From Roseiconus nitratireducens (GTDB lineage Bacteria; Planctomycetota; Planctomycetia; Pirellulales; Pirellulaceae): DNA of 64,000 nt. Positions 51,287 through 58,728 of this stretch are shown in pieces (positions within the stretch are counted from its first letter, which is position 1; each line of letters starts with the position of its first letter). The translations under genes were made by a program, and so were the position numbers. The notes below the pieces were generated by a model. That model worked only from the letters and a program-made list of their open reading frames with translations, was not told where the DNA came from and did no database searches. The stretch is taken from assembly GCF_008629675.1 (NCBI RefSeq), contig NZ_VWOX01000003.1, forward strand, positions 664,367-728,366, read 5' to 3'.

Positions 51287-53827
51287 CTATTCTTCGACTT
51301 GTTCGATCATGTCAAACGAAGTCCGCTGATCGACGGCGTCAAAGAAACCTTCTTGCACCTTCGCGGCCGTTCCGTCTCCCATGAAGGTCGCCATCATGCG
51401 TTCGGAGGGCTGGGCAAAAATGGCTCGCAGATCGCTGACTGACGGCTGCAAGTCCGTCACCTTCACGACGTAATACACGCGTTCGGGCTGGTTGGGAGCG
51501 ACGGCAAAACCGCCCTTCGACGTGTTGAACACTTGCTTCATGAAATCTTGGCCGACGCTATCCAACTCCGGCACGTTCCCGATCGTCACGCTGCCAAAGC
51601 CGACCATGTTCAACCAGCTAAACGGTCCGACATCCTGGTGGAATTGGTCCTTGCGGTCCTCGGGGACCAGCGCGGCAAGGTCTTCGTTCTCAGCGGCCTT
51701 CTTGGCCAGCCCTTCGGCAGCCTGTTCAGCCAGAACGCGTGCCTGAGCCATGCGGATCGCTTGCACCACTTCACCACGCACCTCATCAAGCGGCGGCGTG
51801 TAGGCATCTTTCTCGTCCGTCTTCCAACTCAGGTAGGTTCGAGCCGATTCCAGGTCGACCGTTGCAACGGGACGGAACAGAGGCTGCTTCATCATCTGCC
51901 CCTCAACGCCGTACATCAACGCGGTGAACGGGACGCCGCGTCGGGACAACTCCGTTCCGGCTTCGAACGAATCAGCGATCGGCTCGTCGGCCAGGCTCAC
52001 GGGATCATGGGGACCAATCTTGCGGTAGGTCAGTCCCAACTCGTCAGCCAATTTCTGCAGGTCGGGTCGCTCCGGAGCCGGTTTCGATTGGTCCGCTCCG
52101 CCGGTATAAATCGCCCGCTCGCTGAAGTAACGTTTCATTTCACTGCGCGCTTTGGTGATCGCCTGGTCCAAGGCGACCCGAGCCTTGTTCTCCACCATCG
52201 ACTGGGCAACCTGGTCGCGAACTTCGTCAAACGGCCGGTAACGCGGCTCTGGCGTTTCGGTTTGCGGTTCATCGGCATTTTCGTCGGCCTGGTTGCCGCC
52301 GGTTGCCGCCGCATCATCGGCCGCCGAGTCGCTGGGCTGGGTTTCGCTGCTGGGCTGGGTTTCGCTTCTGGGCTGGGTTTCGCTGGGCTGGGTTTCGCTG
52401 GGCTCACTCGCTTCGGCGTCGTCCCCCGTGGCCACGTCGCTCTGCATGGCGACCAATTGGACGGCGTCATTGCCTGATACCGCAGACTGATCTTCGTCGA
52501 CCGGAGAGTCGGCCGGAGCTTCCGCGTCGGACGGCTCGCCTTCTGCCGAAGATTCAGTCTCGGCTGCGTCCGAGCCGGTGGAAGCCGACTCGTCGGTCAG
52601 ATTGGACGCCTGTTCCAATTCCTTGGCGAAAGCTTCCACTTGGTCCTGGTTGGCCTGCGAATCCTGTTCGGCTTTTGTCGCTGCGGCCTGGTCGTCGGAT
52701 TCCGACGTTTCCTCCGCGGCGGGCTGCTCGGGCGTCGAGTCGTCGGCATTGTCGTTGGGCGTTTCGCCATCTTGCGATTCGTTGCCGGCCTCAGACTTCA
52801 TCTCGGCGGACGGCTGCGCGCCGGCCGTGGCATCGCCATTGTTGTCGGCGTCGGCATTGTTGTCGGCGTCGTCGGTGGAAACTGCAGCTTCGGCCGGCAA
52901 CTGGAAGTCACCTCCGGCCTTTCGCCGCTCGTATTCGGCCTTGATTTGCTCGTCGGAGAGTTTTGCCACTTCCTGATCGCGGAACTTTTGCAGGTCCGCC
53001 ATCAGGTATTCAAAGGTTGCCGTGTCGCGTCGGCGAAAGCCCGGCTCGGGGGACTGGTCGCTGGGATAACGATTCTTTCCGTCCTCGTAGACCGCGACCA
53101 CCTCGGATTCGGAGGGATTCGCGTCGGTTTGCTCAATGAAATCGTTGACCAGCACGCCGTACGCATTGACGGTCGCCTTCTGGTTCAGCTTCAAAAAGTT
53201 CTTCCAATGTCCCAGCGGGGTCTGCAACGGCATCTGGCCCCGTGCCACCGTGGCGTTGGCACCGCGGAAGTACAGCGACGACAACAGCTGCTTGCGGAGC
53301 ATGTCGTACAGCTGGTACTGCCCCATGCGATTGTTCGTTTCTTGGCGGAGCAGGGCATACATTTCCCGCTCGCTCATGGTCCCGTTGGTGAACTGCTCCA
53401 GCCACAATTCGATGGCCGTGTCATCCAGTTCGAAGCCTTGTTTTTGTGCTTCGGCGGCGAATTGCAGGGTTCGGATGGAGACGTCTTCGCCGGGAGACGC
53501 GTTGATGCCGACGCCCTGAACGGTGTTGGTTTGCTGGTCAAAGCTGAATCCCGGCACCTGGGGTGTGCCGCCGCGGCGAATCGTTTCCTCCGCCAGCTTT
53601 CTCAGGAACTGCACCGTCGAATAGTGCTGTTGGGTGAAGGCGCTGATGCGACTTTGCGTCAGCGGGACGCCGTCGAACTTGGCCAGCACCGGGTCAACCA
53701 TCCCCGGCCCGCTGCGTTGCATGTACTGCGAGACGGCCGGCAGAACGACAAATGCGAACATGGCCAGCAGAATCAAACCGGTCATCATGACCTTTTGATT
53801 GCGTCGAAACAGCTCCAGAGGACTCAT
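51287..53827 (-). CDS. PpiD/SurA-like periplasmic folding-factor protein without visible parvulin domain
   Basis: An 846-residue protein anchored by one N-terminal helix (VMMTGLILLAMFAFVVLPAV, residues 13-32), like PpiD. The next 250 residues resemble the SurA/PpiD N-terminal chaperone region (DGVPLTQSRISAFTQQHYST, ELWLEQFTNGTMSEREMY). Residues about 315-530 are a low-complexity acidic insert rich in Ala, Glu, Asp, Ser and Gln, with SETQPS repeats. The C-terminal 300 residues are helical with some beta (RPFDEVRDQVAQSMVENKAR, VYYVVKVTDLQPS) like the PpiD C-terminal region. I find no parvulin core. It probably holds unfolded envelope proteins at the inner membrane face. Divergent from topA. Function inferred. 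Confidence 0.75.
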   Translation of the reverse strand: MSPLELFRRNQKVMMTGLILLAMFAFVVLPAVSQYMQRSGPGMVDPVLAKFDGVPLTQSRISAFTQQHYSTVQFLRKLAEETIRRGGTPQVPGFSFDQQTNTVQGVGINASPGEDVSIRTLQFAAEAQKQGFELDDTAIELWLEQFTNGTMSEREMYALLRQETNNRMGQYQLYDMLRKQLLSSLYFRGANATVARGQMPLQTPLGHWKNFLKLNQKATVNAYGVLVNDFIEQTDANPSESEVVAVYEDGKNRYPSDQSPEPGFRRRDTATFEYLMADLQKFRDQEVAKLSDEQIKAEYERRKAGGDFQLPAEAAVSTDDADNNADADNNGDATAGAQPSAEMKSEAGNESQDGETPNDNADDSTPEQPAAEETSESDDQAAATKAEQDSQANQDQVEAFAKELEQASNLTDESASTGSDAAETESSAEGEPSDAEAPADSPVDEDQSAVSGNDAVQLVAMQSDVATGDDAEASEPSETQPSETQPRSETQPSSETQPSDSAADDAAATGGNQADENADEPQTETPEPRYRPFDEVRDQVAQSMVENKARVALDQAITKARSEMKRYFSERAIYTGGADQSKPAPERPDLQKLADELGLTYRKIGPHDPVSLADEPIADSFEAGTELSRRGVPFTALMYGVEGQMMKQPLFRPVATVDLESARTYLSWKTDEKDAYTPPLDEVRGEVVQAIRMAQARVLAEQAAEGLAKKAAENEDLAALVPEDRKDQFHQDVGPFSWLNMVGFGSVTIGNVPELDSVGQDFMKQVFNTSKGGFAVAPNQPERVYYVVKVTDLQPSVSDLRAIFAQPSERMMATFMGDGTAAKVQEGFFDAVDQRTSFDMIEQVEE
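52331..52410 (-). repeat. Imperfect tandem repeat encoding SETQPS units
   Basis: Five copies of a GCTGGGCTGGGTTTC-type word, spaced 15 to 18 bp, lie within the PpiD-like gene. The changes are in multiples of three, so the frame is kept. Copy number probably varies between strains. Confidence 0.8.
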
Positions 53828-53982
53828 GGCGGGGACTTTGGGAAGAAAGGGGATCGCGGAAAAGGCTCGAAATGGAATCCCAAAGCGTATCGCCCCGACT
53901 TTTCAAGGGTCAAGCCGGAATCATTCGGGTTTCACGTTGCGGGCCGCCCACTTGTCGGTTATCCAAACTGAGCCTGGGAAAA

Positions 53983-54018
53983 TCGCCCGCCGATAGAGGA
54001 TCGTCCGCCGACAGAGGA
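53983..54018 (+). repeat. 18-bp tandem duplication upstream of topA
   Basis: Words at 53983-54000 and 54001-54018 (core CCGCCGATAGAGGA) agree at 16 of 18 positions. They lie 84 bp before the topA start, in the divergent spacer, and may overlap its promoter. Confidence 0.7.
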
Positions 54019-54101
54019 TTGACGAGGTCGTCCTTCCCTCGCTACCACTACCCCCATGGGCCCGGCACCTCCACCAACTCCGAGAAGAACAGCTTTTTTA
54101 G

Positions 54102-56825
54102 ATGGCAAAGAGCACTGGCAAAAGCTTGGTGATCGTTGAATCACCCGCGAAAGCACGGACAATCTCGAAATTCTTGGGGGGCCGTTATCAGGTCGAAGCC
54201 AGCATCGGCCACGTCCGTGATTTGCCGGAAGGAAAGAAAGACGTCCCGGACAAGTTCCGTGACGAGCCGTGGGCCTACCTGGGCGTCAACGTCGACGAGG
54301 GATTCGAACCGCTTTATATCGTTCCCACCGACAAGAAGAAACAGGTCAGCAAGCTGAAAGCCGCGTTGAAAGAAGCGGACAGTTTGTATCTGGCGACCGA
54401 TGAAGACCGCGAGGGGGAGGCGATCAGTTGGCACCTGCACGAGATCCTGAAACCGAAGGTGCCGGTGCATCGGCTGGTGTTCCACGAAATCACCAAGGAA
54501 GCGATCACGTCGGCCCTGGAACACACCCGCCAGATCGACCAGGGTCTGGTCCGTGCCCAGGAGACACGACGCATCCTGGACCGACTGTACGGCTTTGACA
54601 TGTCCCAGCTGCTGTGGCGGAAAGTCGGCAGCGGCACCAGTGCCGGACGGGTCCAGAGCGTCGCGGTGCGATTGATCGTGCAGCGTGAACGCGAACGAAT
54701 CGCCTTCGTCAAAGCCACCTACTGGGACATCGATGCGGTGTTCCAGACCGCGTCGAACGAATCCCTGCCGGCAACCCTGACCTCCTATGACGGCAAGCGG
54801 GTTCCGGCCGGAAAAGACTTTGATCCCGACACCGGCAAGCCGACCAAGAAAAACCTGCTGCTGCTGGACGAGCAACAGACCAACGCGCTCGCCGAACGTT
54901 TGCGAAACAGCCAATTCACCGTGTCCAAGGTCGAGGTGAAACCGTTCAGTGAGCGGCCTCGGGCCCCGTTCACCACCAGCACGCTGCAGCAGGAGGCCAA
55001 CCGCAAATTGGGATTCGGTGCCAAACGGACCATGACCGCGGCCCAAAAGCTGTACGAAAACGGCTACATCACCTACATGCGGACTGACAGCACCACGCTG
55101 TCCAAGGAGGCGATTTCATCGGCCCGCTCTCTGGTCGGGTCGGTCTACGGCAAGGACTATCTGCACCCGGAAGTTCGGGTCTACAAGGGGAAGGTCAAAA
55201 ACGCTCAGGAGGCTCACGAGGCCATCCGGCCAGCCGGAACGACCTTCCGGACTCCCGAATCGATCCGAGGCGAACTCGGCCCGGACGAATTCAAGTTGTA
55301 TGACTTGATCTGGAAGCGGACCGTGGCCTGCCAGATGGCCGACGCCAAAAAGCAACGCATCAGCGTCTCGATCGAAGGCGGCGGCGCCACGTTCACCGCC
55401 ACCGGCACCAGCATTCTGTTCGAAGGCTTCCTGCGAGCCTACGTCGAAGGCAGCGACAACCCGGAAGCCGAATTGGCCGACAAGGAACGGCTGCTGCCCA
55501 ACGTCCGGCAGGATGAATCCCTGGACGCCAAGTCGATGGACCCCAAAAGCCACACCACGCAGCCGCCGGCCCGCTACACCGAAGCATCGCTGACGCGAAC
55601 GCTGGAAGAAAAGGGGATCGGCCGTCCCAGCACCTTCGCTTCCATCATCGGCACGATCACCGACGAACGGCGGAACTACATCTTCAAGAAGGGCAACGCC
55701 CTGGTCCCCAGCTGGCGAGCCTTCAGCGTGACGCGGTTGATGGAGGAACACTTCGGCACCCTGGTCGATTATCAGTTCACCGCCGACATGGAAGATTTCC
55801 TGGATTCCATCAGCCGCAACGAAGGCGGCGCCGAGGAATACCTGCGTCGTTTCTACTTCGGCGAAGACGCGAAACCCGCCGACCACACGGAGGCCGACCA
55901 CAACGTCGCCCTCAAGCCGCGTCTGGAGAAAAAGCTGGAGGAGATCGACCCCCGCGTCACGGCGCGATTCCTGATCGGAAAACCGTCCGAAGGCGAGCAT
56001 CGCGAAGAAGTCTTTGTCCGCGTCGGAAAGTACGGCCCCTTCTTGGAACAGGGAGAACGCAAGGCCCCGATCCCCGAGGGCATGCCTCCGGACGAACTGG
56101 ACTTGGCCCGCGCGATCGAATTGCTCGATGCCGGCCAGGTCGAGGACGAGCCGCTGGGGACCCACCCGGAAACCGGCAAACCGATTTTCGTCAAAGTCGG
56201 TCGCTTTGGACCCTACCTGCAGCTCGGAGAACCTGACGACCCGGAGAAACGCAACCAATCGCTGCTGAAAGGAATGGCCGTCGAAGATTTGACGCTGGAG
56301 ATGGCCTGCAAACTGCTGCAACTGCCGCGGACCCTGGGGAATTTTCCCGACAACGACAAGCCGATCCAGGCCTTTGACGGACGCTACGGGCCGTACGTCA
56401 AGTGCGAAAAGGAAACCCGATCGCTCCCCGACGGGGTCTCGCCGTTGGAGGTGACGTTGGATGAAGCCATCAAGCTGCTTCGCGAACCCAAACGCCGCGG
56501 ACGTGCCGCCCCCAAAGAACCCATCAAGGTGTTCGAGAAGAAGTCGCCCGTCACCGACGGCGAGGTCAAAGTGCTGGACGGACGCTACGGACCCTACGTC
56601 ACCGACGGCGACACCAACGCGTCACTGCCCAAGGGGACCGATCCGAAAGAGCTGAGCTTCGAAGCCGCCATCGACCTGCTGGCCGAACGGGCTGCCAAAG
56701 GCGGCTCGAAAAAGAAAAAGAAGAAGAAGGCGACCAAGAAAAAAGCAACCAAAAAGAAGGCCGCCAAGAAAAAGTCGGCCAAGAAGAAAACCACCAAGAA
56801 AAAAGGCGTCAAGAAGAAGGCCTGA
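54102..56825 (+). CDS. topA: DNA topoisomerase I with C-terminal repeats and lysine-rich tail
   Basis: The 907-residue protein is a type IA topoisomerase, which relaxes negative supercoils. The Toprim domain opens with SLVIVESPAKARTISKFLGG and has YLATDEDREGEAISWHL. The active-site tyrosine is Y325 in GYITYMRTDSTTLS. Four C-terminal repeats with an F/Y-GPY/F core (GKYGPFLEQGE, GRFGPYLQLGE, GRYGPYVKCEK, GRYGPYVTDGD) replace the zinc fingers of E. coli TopA. The last 40 residues are almost only Lys, Ala and Thr, like a histone H1 tail, a DNA-binding feature also known in actinobacterial TopA. The ATG at 54102 is the family start. Probably monocistronic, divergent from the PpiD-like gene. Confidence 0.97.
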   Translation: MAKSTGKSLVIVESPAKARTISKFLGGRYQVEASIGHVRDLPEGKKDVPDKFRDEPWAYLGVNVDEGFEPLYIVPTDKKKQVSKLKAALKEADSLYLATDEDREGEAISWHLHEILKPKVPVHRLVFHEITKEAITSALEHTRQIDQGLVRAQETRRILDRLYGFDMSQLLWRKVGSGTSAGRVQSVAVRLIVQRERERIAFVKATYWDIDAVFQTASNESLPATLTSYDGKRVPAGKDFDPDTGKPTKKNLLLLDEQQTNALAERLRNSQFTVSKVEVKPFSERPRAPFTTSTLQQEANRKLGFGAKRTMTAAQKLYENGYITYMRTDSTTLSKEAISSARSLVGSVYGKDYLHPEVRVYKGKVKNAQEAHEAIRPAGTTFRTPESIRGELGPDEFKLYDLIWKRTVACQMADAKKQRISVSIEGGGATFTATGTSILFEGFLRAYVEGSDNPEAELADKERLLPNVRQDESLDAKSMDPKSHTTQPPARYTEASLTRTLEEKGIGRPSTFASIIGTITDERRNYIFKKGNALVPSWRAFSVTRLMEEHFGTLVDYQFTADMEDFLDSISRNEGGAEEYLRRFYFGEDAKPADHTEADHNVALKPRLEKKLEEIDPRVTARFLIGKPSEGEHREEVFVRVGKYGPFLEQGERKAPIPEGMPPDELDLARAIELLDAGQVEDEPLGTHPETGKPIFVKVGRFGPYLQLGEPDDPEKRNQSLLKGMAVEDLTLEMACKLLQLPRTLGNFPDNDKPIQAFDGRYGPYVKCEKETRSLPDGVSPLEVTLDEAIKLLREPKRRGRAAPKEPIKVFEKKSPVTDGEVKVLDGRYGPYVTDGDTNASLPKGTDPKELSFEAAIDLLAERAAKGGSKKKKKKKATKKKATKKKAAKKKSAKKKTTKKKGVKKKA

Positions 56826-56890
56826 GTCCGGCCGATCGGCCCATGGCCGCCCGCTGGCGAGAGACGACGCCGACCACCCGACCGTTCGTC

Positions 56891-56926
56891 TTCTCAGGCG
56901 GAGGGTCGCATTCTCGGGCGGAGGGT
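56891..56926 (+). repeat. Two GGCGGAGGGT direct repeats, 20-bp period
   Basis: TTCTCAGGCGGAGGGT (56891-56906) recurs at 56911-56926 with one change, in the spacer after topA. The GGAGGGT word also appears in the palindrome at 14868-14898 and around 30190. Confidence 0.6.
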
Positions 56927-57082
56927 GGAAGATGAAGAACCAACCGTCACGGCGGGGGCTCCCGAAGGACGCGGGGCGGCGAGCCCGTCAACGCACTACT
57001 CGACGGCCGAAAAAGCGAGTAGACTCCGCGGCCCGAACCATTTACTTCAAACCATCTTTCTCACCGCAAGTTGGAGTTTGCC

Positions 57083-57262
57083 ATGCCGAGTGGCATCGAA
57101 CGAGTCCGCGAAATCAAACGTCTCCGCACCCGCCGAAAGAAGGTGGCCAAGCTGATCGCTCGTGGGAAGGCCGGCACGATGGACAAGGACGAGGTCGTCC
57201 GCAAGCTGAAACGATTGACCCCCGGCGCCGACGTGATCATCGAGCGTGAAGGGTTCAAATAG
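57083..57262 (+). CDS. Small basic protein resembling DUF6800
   Basis: A 59-residue protein from the ATG at 57083, with GGAG six bases upstream (57073-57076). It is strongly basic and helical (GIERVREIKRLRTRRKKVAK) and ends with KRLTPGADVIIEREGFK. The composition and the PGA-VI ending resemble small planctomycete proteins grouped as DUF6800, which I recall without being able to search. A nucleic-acid-binding role is possible from charge only. It follows topA on the same strand by about 260 bp. A hairpin follows its stop. Confidence 0.7.
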   Translation: MPSGIERVREIKRLRTRRKKVAKLIARGKAGTMDKDEVVRKLKRLTPGADVIIEREGFK

Positions 57263-57863
57263 AACCTGATTTCGCCGGCCTGAATGCCCGGCGAAAACTT
57301 CCTCCGGGGCGTCAAATTCCGCCGGAAACGTCCCTCCGATCCATGCGGATGGCCGTTTCCGTGAGGGCCGCCTGTACTTTCAGCTCGGGCGTCTGGCAAG
57401 GCCGCCGAGGGTCCGGCCTCAGCGCGGTCCCCGCCGATTCGCCCCCGCGAATTCCGACCACCCCCCTCCGCCCCACCGGGTGGCGTGCACCGCGGTCGGG
57501 ATTTCCACCCCGAGATTTGGCGACGTGTCCGTGAAGGTGGCCCGTGTTCGGCGATGGATTCCCTAGGGGACCGCGAGCCGCGTTCCGGCCTGACGAAGTC
57601 CGCGGAACCGCCGTTCGCAGATCGAGCTCGTCCGGTTATGTTTCTCGCCATCAGGCTCCGCCGGCTCGTTCTGCGGAGCAATCCCGATGGGCAAACACTG
57701 GACGTCGGCCGTCGGCCGGTCCCGTCGGCGGCTGCCGCGTCGACGCCTTTCGGCAGGGTGCCGCAGGTGCGTCAAAATTTGCGTCTCCGCCGTGAACCGC
57801 GGCGATTTGCTTGTCGTAGCAGTCGCTTAACGTCTATCCCGACCCTGACATTCCAAGACGAAC
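57263..57863. other. Gene-free region between the small basic protein and the Gld-type operon
   Basis: About 600 bp, GC-rich, with open frames on both strands that have no domains and unusual composition (Arg, Pro, Ser rich). Two hairpins are visible: 57270-57296 and a weaker one with arms CGGAAACG/CGTTTCCG at 57323-57330 and 57354-57361. The promoter for the ABC operon should be near its right end. Confidence 0.5.
57270..57296 (+). terminator. Hairpin after the small basic protein gene
   Basis: TTTCGCCGG (57270-57278) pairs with CCGGCGAAA (57288-57296), nine base pairs with a nine-base loop, seven bases after the stop. No T run follows on the plus strand, so it may be a terminator of reduced strength or an mRNA-stabilising hairpin. 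Confidence 0.5.
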
Positions 57864-58619
57864 ATGACCGAAACTGACGAACGACGCCCGATGATCGAGG
57901 CGCTTGGATTGAGCAAGTTCTATGGACCGTTCGCCGCGGCTCGCGACGTCCAATTCTCGGTTCTGCAGGGTGAGTTGGTGGCGTTCCTGGGGCCCAACGG
58001 GGCCGGCAAGAGCACGACCATGAAAATGTTGACCGGCTACATCGCCCCCAGCGAAGGTGAAGCCAGAATCGCCGGATGCAACATGATGACCCAGCGGATC
58101 GAGGGCAGCCGCCACCTCGGCTACTTGCCCGAGAGCGGCCCGCTGTACATGGAAATGACGCCCTCCGGGATGCTGGACTTTTTTGCCGAGGCTCGAGGGC
58201 TGTCCGGTCCGGCCAAACGGGACCGAATCGAAGCCGTCGTCGAGATCTGCGACCTTTCCTCGGTGATGTACAAGTCGATCAGCAAACTCTCCAAAGGGTT
58301 CAAGCAGCGGGTCGGCATGAGCCAAGCGTTGCTGCACGATCCCGACGTGCTGATTTTGGACGAGCCGACGGCCGGTTTGGATCCCAATCAGATCCGAGGC
58401 GTCCGGAAGACGATGCGGAAGCTGGCCGAAACCAAGACAATTCTGCTGTCAACGCACATCCTGCAGGAAGTCGAGGCGATGGCCAACCGCGTCATCATGA
58501 TCAACGAAGGCCGGCTGGTGTACGACGGCGACGTCGACGGCCTTCGCGTCCGGGGAGACAACGACCTGGACGAAGCCTTTTACAAACTCACCCACAGCGA
58601 CGACCACGCGGCCACCTGA
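57864..58619 (+). CDS. ABC transporter ATP-binding protein, GldA-like
   Basis: A 251-residue ATPase with Walker A GPNGAGKST (residues 43-51), Q-loop region LPESGPLYMEMT, signature LSKGFKQRVG (family form of LSGGQ), Walker B VLILDEPTAGLD and switch His in LLSTHILQEVE. The YLPE and LSKG forms match the ATPase of the GldA/YhaQ-like ABC-2 exporters, which power gliding-type secretion in Bacteroidetes and occur as an uncharacterised export system in many bacteria. It is first in an operon with the GldFG fusion at 58729 and a DUF4340 protein at 61780. Substrate unknown. Confidence 0.93.
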   Translation: MTETDERRPMIEALGLSKFYGPFAAARDVQFSVLQGELVAFLGPNGAGKSTTMKMLTGYIAPSEGEARIAGCNMMTQRIEGSRHLGYLPESGPLYMEMTPSGMLDFFAEARGLSGPAKRDRIEAVVEICDLSSVMYKSISKLSKGFKQRVGMSQALLHDPDVLILDEPTAGLDPNQIRGVRKTMRKLAETKTILLSTHILQEVEAMANRVIMINEGRLVYDGDVDGLRVRGDNDLDEAFYKLTHSDDHAAT

Positions 58620-58728
58620 TCGGCGGCGTTTCCGGCGGGCTTCGTCCCGATCGGTGCGACTGGTTGCGGCGGTGCCACCGCCCACGCCCATTCTCTCCTG
58701 AACAACCACATCCAAGTTCTCTGATACC

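Noticed and set aside
57343..57877. Plus-strand frames in the spacer before the GldA-like gene
   Set aside because: Arg/Pro-rich, overlapping in several frames, no ribosome sites; typical of GC-rich non-coding DNA.
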